The notes beneath the pieces are model-generated. The model saw only the letters and a list, made by a program, of their open reading frames with translations, was not told where the DNA came from and did no database searches. DNA of 21,399 nucleotides, taken from positions 1 to 21,399 of the forward strand of contig CAJGDG010000016.1 in assembly GCA_904502095.1 (NCBI GenBank), given 5' to 3'. Both the position numbers and the translations under genes were made by a program. Of this stretch, positions 13,903 to 21,399 are shown piece by piece (within the stretch, counting starts at the first letter, position 1; each line of letters starts with the position of its first letter). This DNA is from an uncultured Alphaproteobacteria bacterium (lineage in GTDB: Bacteria; Pseudomonadota; Alphaproteobacteria; Rs-D84).

Positions 13903-14607
13903 TTATTTTTTTGTCTTTTCTTGTTTTTTGTCTTTTAATGTGACTGCCCCTGGTCCAATTGTTTCCGCCAAATGATTGCCAAGCATTACCGCCGCAACAG
14001 TATCTGAATCAAGCCAATCAAGTATGCGCGACATTATATTTTCTGTATATTTTGCAGAAAGATGACGGTTTTTATGGAACTTGTTTTCATTTATCAAATG
14101 CGTAATTTCGCGCGCCAACGATGACAATATCTGAACTTGCTGAGCCCCAATTACATCTGATTGGCTGTTATGAAACAGTAATCCGTCCAGTTCATTATGA
14201 CACGCATGCAATTTTTCCAACACAGATGGTGTAATCTTTATTCGGCGTGAAATTTCAGACGCGCGCCACATCAACATACGATTTAGATTTTCAACAGTTA
14301 ATTTAGACCGAACAGACATAGATTCACGCAATACCGTTATCAGATTCAGCATTAATGAATTCAATTTGTCACCTATGCTGTCTGCCATATGACGGCGCAT
14401 TTGGCTGTTAACCCGACTGTTTGTGTAATCATACAGCAAAAACACCAATGGGATAGACAACAATGACGCAGAAACATTTATAACTAAATCACGAATGTTG
14501 CCATTTGGTGCGTTATCAATAGCACCTGTATACAGCACAATGCCACCTGCAATAGACATTAAATACGGCAAAGACTTTAATAAAATTGTGCGTAAATTTA
14601 TTTTCAT
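13903..14607 (-). CDS. Unknown membrane protein with two N-terminal helices
   Basis: A protein of about 234 aa that I cannot assign to a family. Two hydrophobic spans lie near residues 8-30 (LLKSLPYLMSIAGGIVLYTGAI) and 41-60 (LVINVSASLLSIPLVFLLYD). The rest is a soluble, helical, charged domain, including a likely coiled region around 65-170, and a very Lys-rich tail. It would sit in the inner membrane with a large cytoplasmic part. The start is uncertain: GTG at 14611-14613 or ATG at 14605-14607, neither with a clear ribosome site; ATG is used. It follows the MFS gene by 48 bp on the same strand and may be co-transcribed with it. Confidence 0.7.
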   Translation of the reverse strand: MKINLRTILLKSLPYLMSIAGGIVLYTGAIDNAPNGNIRDLVINVSASLLSIPLVFLLYDYTNSRVNSQMRRHMADSIGDKLNSLMLNLITVLRESMSVRSKLTVENLNRMLMWRASEISRRIKITPSVLEKLHACHNELDGLLFHNSQSDVIGAQQVQILSSLAREITHLINENKFHKNRHLSAKYTENIMSRILDWLDSDTVAAVMLGNHLAETIGPGAVTLKDKKQEKTKK

Positions 14608-14655
14608 ACGCACATTTTACAAAATTTATACGGCAATATGTACAGGAACACATCC

Positions 14656-15831
14656 CTACTCTTCGTCGGTCATTTCAGGCAACACACATTTTGTACGCAG
14701 TTGAACAATTGCCCAACCGCAGATAACCAACATCATTACCCCAAGTATAAATATACTGAATGCCCAGCTGCCAAATTTTGCACCAAGGCCAATAACTCCA
14801 CAAACCACAATGTATATCACATACATCAATGTCGTATACAGCGACAACACCACAGACCGATGTCCCAACGGTATCATATTTTGAAATCTGGCATACAGCA
14901 ATGTATAGATTCCATAAAACAATATATACGCCACACCCATTAACCACAATGCATTAATATCGTATACCAGCGCAAAGCACATATACAGTACGCCAACAAC
15001 CCCAATCAGCGAATACAAAAACCAATCGGGCAGATGTGTAAACTTATATGCAAAACGTTGGCCCAAGGTGGCACACCCCAGCAAAAAGAACGACAATATA
15101 CCAACATATTCTGTTGGCAATCCCAGCTGCAACCCCAACGGGCTTAAAAAATCGTCCATATACGGAATATTTACCACCAACAAAGTTAAAATCATAACAG
15201 ACATCAGGCACGGTGTTTTTAGACACACACGAAAGCCGCTGCGTAACAATTTGGTAAACTGGGTTTTCTTAGGCCGCATATTAATTGGCGCAGTATACCG
15301 AACCGCCAACAAACACACAATCGATATTAAAATTGCCACTACTGATGCCCATGTGACCCAATCGTATCCCATAAACATCAACAAAGACCCCATTGCCGAC
15401 ATTGCAGTACCAATTGATTCATATGTAGATTTCCGGCCCAAAATTCGGGTATATTCATCTGCGCCACCGTGGGATGCCACACTGTCATATACAAGACCTT
15501 CGTATGCGACACTGCGAAAACCGGCCTGAAGTCCCCACAGCACCATACCAACCACAAAGCCTGCATATGTTGGCCACGCCAACCACAAAAGAATTGCGAC
15601 CATCTTTAAAAATTGACCAAAAATCATTGCCCAACGCTGACCAATGCGGTTAGTAATAAATGTTATTGGCATTTGCCCCATAATCGTAGCAGCCGCAGAA
15701 ACAATAAACATTGTAGACAGCTGAAAATCGCTTAATCCATTTTGCTGCATAAAAATTGCATAGACCGGCGTTAACAATAAAAATTTGTTAAAAAACGCAA
15801 ATCCATACAAAGAAAACAACAATCTTTTCAA
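14656..15831 (-). CDS. MFS transporter
   Basis: A 391-aa protein with about twelve hydrophobic spans and short loops, as in major facilitator transporters. The N-terminal half has an MFS-A-like loop between spans 2 and 3 (ITNRIGQRWAM). A central basic loop (APINMRPKKTQFTKLLRSGFRVC) divides the two six-helix halves. It would carry a small solute or drug across the inner membrane; the substrate cannot be read. The start is a TTG at 15829-15831 with AAAGGA 8 nt upstream; there is no early ATG, and the first residues already form helix 1. It is divergent from the 654-aa gene, sharing a short AT-rich intergenic region. Confidence 0.85.
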   Translation of the reverse strand: MKRLLFSLYGFAFFNKFLLLTPVYAIFMQQNGLSDFQLSTMFIVSAAATIMGQMPITFITNRIGQRWAMIFGQFLKMVAILLWLAWPTYAGFVVGMVLWGLQAGFRSVAYEGLVYDSVASHGGADEYTRILGRKSTYESIGTAMSAMGSLLMFMGYDWVTWASVVAILISIVCLLAVRYTAPINMRPKKTQFTKLLRSGFRVCLKTPCLMSVMILTLLVVNIPYMDDFLSPLGLQLGLPTEYVGILSFFLLGCATLGQRFAYKFTHLPDWFLYSLIGVVGVLYMCFALVYDINALWLMGVAYILFYGIYTLLYARFQNMIPLGHRSVVLSLYTTLMYVIYIVVCGVIGLGAKFGSWAFSIFILGVMMLVICGWAIVQLRTKCVLPEMTDEE

Positions 15832-15853
15832 AAAAAACGTCCTTTGATTAAAA

Positions 15854-15883
15854 ATTATACATATTTTTTGATAAAAATGTCCA
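15854..15883 (-). promoter_or_regulatory. Promoter of the MFS gene
   Basis: Minus-strand TGGACA (15878-15883), 18-nt spacer and TATAAT (15854-15859), about 22 nt before the TTG start. It faces away from the promoter at 15891-15919, only 7 bp apart. Confidence 0.65.
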
Positions 15884-15890
15884 GCACATA

Positions 15891-15919
15891 TTGAAAAACA
15901 GGCAAAAATGCACTATAAT
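15891..15919 (+). promoter_or_regulatory. Promoter and conserved leader of the 654-aa gene
   Basis: TTGAAA (15891-15896), 17-nt spacer and TATAAT (15914-15919). The leader then has GATAAGAGGTATAAAT before ATG 15948, matching at 15 of 16 positions the leader of the 191-aa gene. Confidence 0.8.
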
Positions 15920-15947
15920 TATTCTGTTGGTGATAAGAGGTATAAAT

Positions 15948-17912
15948 ATGGCGAGATTAAGTTCAGACGCACAAAAGTTTTTAGAAAATTTGGCACAGTT
16001 TTATTCTCTGAAACAGATGCCACAATCCCAAAGGGATAAGTTTTTTGAGTTGCATAAAAAATCCTTGCTGAGCAGCGACCTGGAAAAATGGTCTGACTAT
16101 ATGAAAGCCATAAAGAACAATACAGTTCCAGATAAATTAAATTTTTCAAAGATTTCAGACGCTAACGACAAAAAAGAAATATATGAACGGTTGCAAGATT
16201 GGTTTCAAACCCTGTCCGAAGACGAAGATTTAAAAAGCGACAGTGCTGTCACGGATTTTATTAATAAATATAATACCGAGGTTGGCCAATATCGTTTTAA
16301 AGGGTTTGATGCCCACGCGAAAGAAATTGCGACGGCAATAGAAACCAACCTGAACGATTATAGTCAGGTTTTGGGCATCCCAGAAAAAGACCTTAAAACC
16401 CTGGCAAAGGGTTTGGATGACGGCACCTATAAAACGAATATAAAAACGCACGAAATATGTTCAACTTTTTTATCCAAATTGAGCAATTTGGAGTATTTGT
16501 CCAACGGCGAAAAACTGATTCCATTGCTGCCGGTTTTTCTGCAAGAAGACTCGCTGAATCGTGAAGCATTTGATAAATTAAGTGAAGAACTTTCCAAGTC
16601 TGGAATGATTCCTTCAAAAGCCGCATCCGAAATAGCCAATGCGCTTGACGGGCACGAAAACGACTATTCCGCAAAAATGGGAATGGAAAAAACAAAACTA
16701 CAAAACTTGAAGGACGCTCTGAGAGACGGCTCTTACAAAAGTGATGACACAAAAAAACAATTACTTGCACAATTTTTATTGGACATGCAAAGACTTGGGG
16801 ACAGCGAATATGCAGATTTAAAGGATTATATTCCAGACTCTCTGAAATCAAATGGCGTAAATCAATATGTTTTATACGACTTGGTCACAGACAACGATGA
16901 CCGTGTTTCAAATCCGCCAAGTACAACCCGATTGGATAAACCGCTGCAAGAAATGTTTGAACAGTTGGCGTCAAATAAAAAACTGAGGGATAAAGTTTTA
17001 CCGCATGCTGGCGACATCAACACCTTTTATAACAAGGGTGCAGAAAAAGCAAACTATAACGAGGGTAAGACCAAGCTGGATCACAAATTTAGCTATAGAA
17101 AAAATGCCTTTCAGCGCGCAAAAGATAATGTCGACAAATATTTGACCGAAACCGTTGGCAAACTGGCATCAAAGCATAACAGACATAATTACCAATGCCC
17201 CGAGGCAAAAGATATGGTTGGCGCCCTGATTAATAAAAAAGGCGTCAAGGCAACAGACGGCATGGAAAAGCTGTTGGACAGTATGAAATCTGTTCAAAAT
17301 TCTGTCGCACCAGGCACAAAAGAAAAAATAGACTGGGGGATAAAAGAATTAGAAAAAATATCTAAAGTCGGCTATTTCAAAGATGCCCTGCGCAATGGAC
17401 GCGATATGCGCCAAATGGTGCAACAAATTGTATTGGATGCCGTGCACGAAGGAAGAAAAGACGAAGCCAAGGTGTTGTTGGAAACATTGGCTGTTATGCG
17501 TTATAGCGCCGTGTCTTCATCTGTGCGTAACGATTTACGCAAAGCGGAATTTAAAATCTTTTCCGGCACATCATTGGCCAAAGAGAATGCATTTATGGGA
17601 AATATGATGGGCGCGTTGGATAAAACACTTCGTTTTGCCGCATTGGGGGTGTTTGAAATCGCAAACATGGCAAAAAACGCCTATAAATCCAGCGGCAAAA
17701 AAATTACCGGACAAAATTTGGAAAAAGACGTAAAGGACTCGAACGAGTACAAGGACACAGCTACACACGACGCTATGGCGGAATTATTCGAATTCTGGAA
17801 TTTGGCGAACGGCACAGAATCCAAAACATTTAACATTTTCCGCAGAAAATCAAAGGCGACAGCGCCGGATTTAACGGCTTATATGAATGCACACAGTCAA
17901 CGCTTTCCATAA
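15948..17912 (+). CDS. Unknown 654-aa helical protein with tandem internal repeat
   Basis: I do not recognise this large, charged, almost wholly helical protein. There is no signal peptide or clear membrane span (one mildly hydrophobic stretch near 555-575). Two segments repeat each other: ~124-200 (AKEIATAIETNLNDYSQ ... LKTLAKGLDDGTYK) and ~226-300 (ASEIANALDGHENDYSA ... LQNLKDALRDGSYK), both continuing into LLxxFL and ending near a Pro. A third weak echo is FKDALRNGRDMRQMV near 477. It is the only plus-strand gene in the right half. The start is ATG 15948, with AAGAGG 7 nt upstream. It could be a structural, chaperone-like or host-directed protein; function is open. It ends in its own bidirectional terminator. 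Confidence 0.85.
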   Translation: MARLSSDAQKFLENLAQFYSLKQMPQSQRDKFFELHKKSLLSSDLEKWSDYMKAIKNNTVPDKLNFSKISDANDKKEIYERLQDWFQTLSEDEDLKSDSAVTDFINKYNTEVGQYRFKGFDAHAKEIATAIETNLNDYSQVLGIPEKDLKTLAKGLDDGTYKTNIKTHEICSTFLSKLSNLEYLSNGEKLIPLLPVFLQEDSLNREAFDKLSEELSKSGMIPSKAASEIANALDGHENDYSAKMGMEKTKLQNLKDALRDGSYKSDDTKKQLLAQFLLDMQRLGDSEYADLKDYIPDSLKSNGVNQYVLYDLVTDNDDRVSNPPSTTRLDKPLQEMFEQLASNKKLRDKVLPHAGDINTFYNKGAEKANYNEGKTKLDHKFSYRKNAFQRAKDNVDKYLTETVGKLASKHNRHNYQCPEAKDMVGALINKKGVKATDGMEKLLDSMKSVQNSVAPGTKEKIDWGIKELEKISKVGYFKDALRNGRDMRQMVQQIVLDAVHEGRKDEAKVLLETLAVMRYSAVSSSVRNDLRKAEFKIFSGTSLAKENAFMGNMMGALDKTLRFAALGVFEIANMAKNAYKSSGKKITGQNLEKDVKDSNEYKDTATHDAMAELFEFWNLANGTESKTFNIFRRKSKATAPDLTAYMNAHSQRFP

Positions 17913-17913
17913 T

Positions 17914-17942
17914 AAAAAAAACGCCCGTTTGGGCGTTTTTTA
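17914..17942. terminator. Bidirectional terminator between 654-aa gene and ACP-like gene
   Basis: ACGCCC-GTTT-GGGCGT (17921-17936), with an A-run before and a T-run after. It starts just after the plus-strand stop, and its end overlaps the minus-strand stop (17940-17942). Confidence 0.9.
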
Positions 17943-18278
17943 TCGCTGTTTTTCTTCGAATCTATGATACAACTCTTTTAATTGCGCGTTTGTTAATGCT
18001 GGAATTTGTTTCTTTTTCTTTGGCCCAGAACGTTTTAATGGTTGACGCGCTAAACCGACAAAATTTGATAAATCTTCGACCGTAATATTTTGAAAATTTT
18101 CAGACATATAATTTAAAATGCTGTCCTGCGGTAATTTAAATTCATATTCTATGGCGTTGGCAACCAATGCCACATCCAATGAATCCATCGCTAAATTCAA
18201 TGACAAATAATCGCTGGGGATAATTGATACAACCCCCAACTGATTTTCTAATATTTTAATAACTTTTTCTTGATACAT
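17940..18278 (-). CDS. Acyl-carrier-protein-like protein with basic tail
   Basis: A 112-aa protein. Residues 5-75 have the four-helix ACP pattern: helix I KVIKILENQLGV, then the AMDSLDVALV segment at 30-39, with S33 in the place of the phosphopantetheine-bearing serine (DSLD), then AIEYEFKLP, and helix III/IV ITVEDLSNFV. Unlike FabF-linked AcpP it carries a basic, Pro-containing extension (80-112: KRSGPKKKKQIP, then a helix). It may be a dedicated carrier for a lipid or glycan acyl step, or a binding domain that keeps only the fold. No fatty-acid or polyketide genes are nearby. The ribosome site AAAGGG is 11 nt from ATG 18276-18278, which is rather long; no better start is visible. Confidence 0.7.
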   Translation of the reverse strand: MYQEKVIKILENQLGVVSIIPSDYLSLNLAMDSLDVALVANAIEYEFKLPQDSILNYMSENFQNITVEDLSNFVGLARQPLKRSGPKKKKQIPALTNAQLKELYHRFEEKQR

Positions 18279-18308
18279 ATTAATTAATACCCTTTGGTTT
18301 CGTCAATC

Positions 18309-18336
18309 ATCATACCAAGCATACAGCCAAACACAA
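18309..18336 (-). promoter_or_regulatory. Candidate promoter of the ACP-like gene
   Basis: Minus-strand TTGTGT (18331-18336), 16-nt spacer and TATGAT (18309-18314) with an upstream TGG that fits an extended -10. About 30 nt before the start codon. Confidence 0.5.
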
Positions 18337-18372
18337 GGGAAAAATATATTAGAGGTTAGCCGTCTGCCCCGG

Positions 18373-18394
18373 TAAAAAACGCCCAAACGGGCGT
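18373..18394 (-). terminator. dnaK terminator
   Basis: On the minus strand ACGCCC-GTTT-GGGCGT followed by six T, starting four bases after the dnaK stop. It has the same stem and loop as the terminator at 17921-17936. Confidence 0.9.
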
Positions 18395-18398
18395 TTTG

Positions 18399-20291
18399 TT
18401 ATTTCTTTTCAGAAAAGTCTGCGTCGACGGTGCCGTCTTCGTTCTTTTTCTGACCTTCTTCTGCGGCGGCCTGTTCAGCCTGGGCCGCTTTATAGACCGC
18501 TTCACCCAATTTCATTGCGCGTTCAGACAATGCGTCTGTTTTTTCTTTCAATGATTGAGCTGTTGCGTCCGCCTTGGCCAATTCATCGCTTAATGCCTGC
18601 TTGGCTTCTTCGATAGATTTCTTTTCGTCTTCACTGATTTTATCGCCATGTTCTTTTAACGATTTTTCAATGCTGAAGATTGCTGTTTCGGCGGTATTTT
18701 TTGCTTCGGCCAATTCGCGTTTCAGTTTGTCCGCTTCGGCGTTTGCAGCCGCTTCGTCAACCATACGCTTGATTTCATCTTCGCTTAGGCCGCCGTCAGA
18801 TTTAATCGAAATAGCCTGTTCTTTGCCGGTTCCTTTGTCTTTGGCAGAAACATGCACAATACCGTTCGCGTCAATATCAAAAGATACTTCGATTTGTGGC
18901 ATACCACGTGGCGCAGGCGCAATACCTTCCAGATTAAATTGACCCAACAATTTATTATCTGCCGCCATATCACGTTCGCCTTGGAATACGCGAATTGTCA
19001 CAGCAGACTGATTATCTTCAGCTGTACTGAAAACCTGAGATTTCTTGGTTGGGATTGTTGTGTTGCGGTCGATTAAGCGTGTAAATACGCCACCTAATGT
19101 TTCAATACCCAATGACAATGGTGTGACATCTAACAACAATACATCTTTGACATCGCCTTTTAAAACACCACCTTGAATTGCAGCCCCCATACCAACAACT
19201 TCGTCTGGGTTTACGCCCTTGTGTGGTTCACGACCAAAGAATTCTTTTACTGTTTCTGCAACTTTTGGCATACGAGTTTGACCACCAACCAAGATTACTT
19301 CGTTGATTTGTGATTTGTCCAAACCTGCGTCTTTTAATGCCTTTTTGCATGGTTCAATGGTGCGTTCAATCAAGTCCGCAACCAATGATTCCAATTTTGC
19401 ACGGGTCAATGTTGTGTTAAAATGCTTTGGCCCTGTTGCATCAGCTGTCAAATAAGGCAGATTGATATCTGTTGATGTTTTAGATGATAATTCGATTTTT
19501 GCTTTTTCTGCCGCTTCTTTCAAGCGTTGCAATGCCAATTTGTCGCCAGATAAATCAATACCAGATTGCGCCTTGAATTCTGCAATCAAGTGTTCCAAAA
19601 TGCGCGCGTCAAAGTCAGAACCACCCAACGCTGTGTCGCCATTGGTCGATTTTACTTCGAATACGCCATCAACAATTTCCAAGATAGATACGTCAAATGT
19701 ACCACCCCCAAGGTCATAAACAGCAATTGTGCCGTCTTTGCCTTTATCCAAGCCATACGCCAACGCCGCAGCTGTTGGTTCGTTAACAATACGCAAAACA
19801 TTTAAGCCTGCGATGCGACCTGCGTCTTTGGTTGCCTGACGCTGGGAATCGTTAAAGTATGCAGGAACTGTGATAACTGCGTCTGTGACAGTTTCGCCCA
19901 GATAGCTTTCTGCATCTTTCTTTAATTTTGCCAAAATCATTGCAGAAATCTGAGATGGCGCATATTTTTTACCATCCATTTCAACCCATGCGTCACCGTT
20001 GTCGCCTGCAACAATTTTATATGGAACGCGCGCTGCAATTTCACGAACAGCAGGACTGTCAAAACGCAAGCCCATTAAACGCTTGATTTCATAAATTGTG
20101 TTTTCTGGATTTGTGACAGCCTGGTTCTTGGCAGTAATGCCGACCAACTGTTCGCCACCAGATGTCAATGCAACAACAGATGGTGTTGTGCGCTGACCTT
20201 CGGAATTTTCGATAATTTTTGGGTCTGAACCATCCATGAACGCCATGGCGGAATTTGTTGTTCCTAAATCAATACCAATTACTTTTCCCAT
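18399..20291 (-). CDS. dnaK: Chaperone protein DnaK (Hsp70)
   Basis: A 630-aa Hsp70, full length for the family. It refolds and protects proteins in the cytosol in ATP cycles with DnaJ and GrpE. Clear marks are the phosphate-1 loop VIGIDLGTTNSAMAF, ITVPAYFNDSQRQATKDAGRIAG, NEPTAAALAYG, the phosphate-2 motif VYDLGGGTFDVSIL, GGSDFDARI, VGGQTRMPKV, the linker LLLDVTPLSLGIET and a C-terminal alpha-helical lid. The gram-negative insert in the N-domain is present. The tail ends DGTVDADFSEKK, departing from the usual EEVxD-like end. ATG 20289-20291 with AAGGAG 6 nt upstream is the start. grpE and dnaJ are not adjacent in the window, so the usual dnaKJ pair is split. An RpoH-type promoter lies upstream. 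Confidence 0.98.
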   Translation of the reverse strand: MGKVIGIDLGTTNSAMAFMDGSDPKIIENSEGQRTTPSVVALTSGGEQLVGITAKNQAVTNPENTIYEIKRLMGLRFDSPAVREIAARVPYKIVAGDNGDAWVEMDGKKYAPSQISAMILAKLKKDAESYLGETVTDAVITVPAYFNDSQRQATKDAGRIAGLNVLRIVNEPTAAALAYGLDKGKDGTIAVYDLGGGTFDVSILEIVDGVFEVKSTNGDTALGGSDFDARILEHLIAEFKAQSGIDLSGDKLALQRLKEAAEKAKIELSSKTSTDINLPYLTADATGPKHFNTTLTRAKLESLVADLIERTIEPCKKALKDAGLDKSQINEVILVGGQTRMPKVAETVKEFFGREPHKGVNPDEVVGMGAAIQGGVLKGDVKDVLLLDVTPLSLGIETLGGVFTRLIDRNTTIPTKKSQVFSTAEDNQSAVTIRVFQGERDMAADNKLLGQFNLEGIAPAPRGMPQIEVSFDIDANGIVHVSAKDKGTGKEQAISIKSDGGLSEDEIKRMVDEAAANAEADKLKRELAEAKNTAETAIFSIEKSLKEHGDKISEDEKKSIEEAKQALSDELAKADATAQSLKEKTDALSERAMKLGEAVYKAAQAEQAAAEEGQKKNEDGTVDADFSEKK

Positions 20292-20323
20292 ATTTTGCTC
20301 CTTAAAAAATTTTTGCTTACACA

Positions 20324-20353
20324 CCATATAGTTATGCAAAAAAACTTTTCAAG
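20324..20353 (-). promoter_or_regulatory. RpoH (sigma-32) type promoter candidate of dnaK
   Basis: Minus-strand CTTGAAA from 20353, then ACTATATGG ending at 20324, with 17 nt between CTTG and the -10 part. This is close to the alphaproteobacterial heat-shock consensus CTTG-N17/18-CYTATNTNNG. It lies about 33 nt before the dnaK start. Confidence 0.6.
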
Positions 20354-20383
20354 GGGCAACAGACATATTTTCTTAATAAAAAA

Positions 20384-21399
20384 CTATTTCAACAATTCCC
20401 CAGATTTTATGTATTCTGGGGATTTTTTATCTAATTTTTTGCGCGCAATTTTTGCATATTTTTGCGCTTCGTCTGTGCGCGACAGCATATTGTAATATTC
20501 TGCCATCGCCCATGCGTTGCGCCCTGCGTCTTCATCGCCATAGGCGCGCGCCAGAACCCAATATGTTAACGGCGCAGGTTGGGCCAACAATGCACGCTTG
20601 CACAACTCAATCGCGCGCACAATATCGCCACCACCCCTGCGCGCAGTCAAAACCAATGCCAGCGCAGTTTCAATCTGGGGTGCGTTATCTGTTAACGCCA
20701 ACGCATATTCATAGGCATCAACACTGTCGTCATAGTGCCCAAACTGATATTCTATATCGCCCAACAGTTCATAAAAATACGGGTTTTTAGGATGTCTGGA
20801 CACCAATGTTTGGGCACCCATTTTTGCACCACTCAGATTGCCACCGCGCATATTCGCAATTGCGCGCGCATATATTGCCGCATCTGATTTATCAGCATAT
20901 GGGTATTTTTCTAAAACCTTTTTTTCTGAATCCAGATACCCAATTAACTTTGCGCGAACAAGTTCATATTTATGGGTACGCGCATCTGATGTTTTTTTAT
21001 CTGATTTGTAATCAGGCGCAATTTCTTGAATTCGCATTTTGACATTAGATAACCGTTCGCCCGTTAATGGATGATTTATACGATTTGGATTTATTTTAGA
21101 TTCCAGCGCACCCGTCATATCACGCATCTGCTCAAAAACAGTTATAAAGCCATTTGGATTTTGATTCGCGCGCACCATTAAATCAACGCCCATATTGTCC
21201 GCGATGCGTTCTTCGTCACGCGTAAACGCCAACATAGATTGCTGGGCAACGCCACCAGCCCCCGCCAGAACCCCTGCCCCAAGCGCAGGATTACCACCTG
21301 CGACCATTAAACCCACACCCAGCGCCTGAATTACCATTGTGCGTTTTATTTCCGCACTCATTCTGTCCGCCATTTGCGCAGTATGACCGCCCAACATAT
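20384..21399 (-). CDS. M48-family metalloprotease with TPR repeats, 5' end outside window
   Basis: At least 338 codons; the gene runs past the right edge. The visible start reads (?)MLGGHTAQMADRM, and the partial codon before it ends in AT, so it may be the His of a HExGH zinc motif just outside. The third ligand region TRDEERIAD (near residues 59-67 of the visible part) is typical of M48. A hydrophobic, Gly/Ala-rich stretch (23-55) lies between. Residues ~150-330 form TPR-like helix pairs (GNLSGAKMGAQTLV, YFYELLGDIEYQFGHYDDSVDAYEYAL). The architecture is that of BepA/YfgC, a periplasmic protease-chaperone for outer-membrane protein assembly. Location is inferred, since the signal peptide would be off the edge. 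The stop lies 31 bp before the dnaK promoter candidate. Confidence 0.85.
   Translation of the reverse strand, partial: MLGGHTAQMADRMSAEIKRTMVIQALGVGLMVAGGNPALGAGVLAGAGGVAQQSMLAFTRDEERIADNMGVDLMVRANQNPNGFITVFEQMRDMTGALESKINPNRINHPLTGERLSNVKMRIQEIAPDYKSDKKTSDARTHKYELVRAKLIGYLDSEKKVLEKYPYADKSDAAIYARAIANMRGGNLSGAKMGAQTLVSRHPKNPYFYELLGDIEYQFGHYDDSVDAYEYALALTDNAPQIETALALVLTARRGGGDIVRAIELCKRALLAQPAPLTYWVLARAYGDEDAGRNAWAMAEYYNMLSRTDEAQKYAKIARKKLDKKSPEYIKSGELLK

Noticed and set aside
1..21399. CRISPR array, insertion sequence or transposase
   Set aside because: No regularly spaced repeats, no transposase-like frame and no terminal inverted repeats with target duplications were seen.

Overview
The window looks like chromosome of an AT-rich, probably host-associated alphaproteobacterium. 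The main reasons are the alphaproteobacterial character of its DnaK, an RpoH-type promoter candidate before dnaK (CTTG, 17-nt gap, CTATAT-like box), and a gut-type surface-glycan locus. This assignment comes from recognising sequence, not from a search. Genes are dense, mostly on the minus strand, often overlapping by 4-8 bp, and separated by compact GC-stem terminators (CGCCC-GTTT-GGGCG type).

Left edge (1-1107, plus strand): a terminator, then a short structured non-coding element, a strong promoter followed at once by two terminator-like hairpins, and an orphan phage tail-fibre-like gene. From 8630 down to 1119 (minus strand) runs one tight surface-polysaccharide operon: UDP-galactopyranose mutase, two GT2 glycosyltransferases (one with an in-frame internal deletion), a LicD-family transferase, a SAM methyltransferase, a DUF4422-GT8 fusion and a hexapeptide acyltransferase. 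Together they would make a Galf-containing, possibly phosphodiester-decorated and acetylated surface glycan.

Middle (8791-13445, minus strand): a nucleotide-chemistry neighbourhood. An operon of CYTH phosphatase/cyclase-like protein, S33 peptidase, an 89-aa unknown, a Nudix hydrolase, a Gre-like factor and a Nudix-ASCH fusion is followed by separately promoted genes for a 191-aa unknown and a MutT-type Nudix protein. Between 13519 and 13842 lies a tRNA-Lys(UUU) gene with a long leader hairpin; its 3' end and terminator are duplicated downstream around a ~107-nt structured insert, which resembles the element at the left edge.

Right part: a two-helix membrane protein and an MFS transporter (minus); a divergent 654-aa helical protein of unknown function with an internal repeat, whose promoter and leader resemble those of the 191-aa gene; an acyl-carrier-like protein; dnaK without grpE or dnaJ beside it; and the C-terminal part of an M48 metalloprotease with TPRs that runs off the right edge.

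The most unusual items are the repeated tRNA-adjacent element, the Nudix/ASCH/Gre/CYTH operon, the truncated GT2, and the 654-aa repeat protein with its shared leader.
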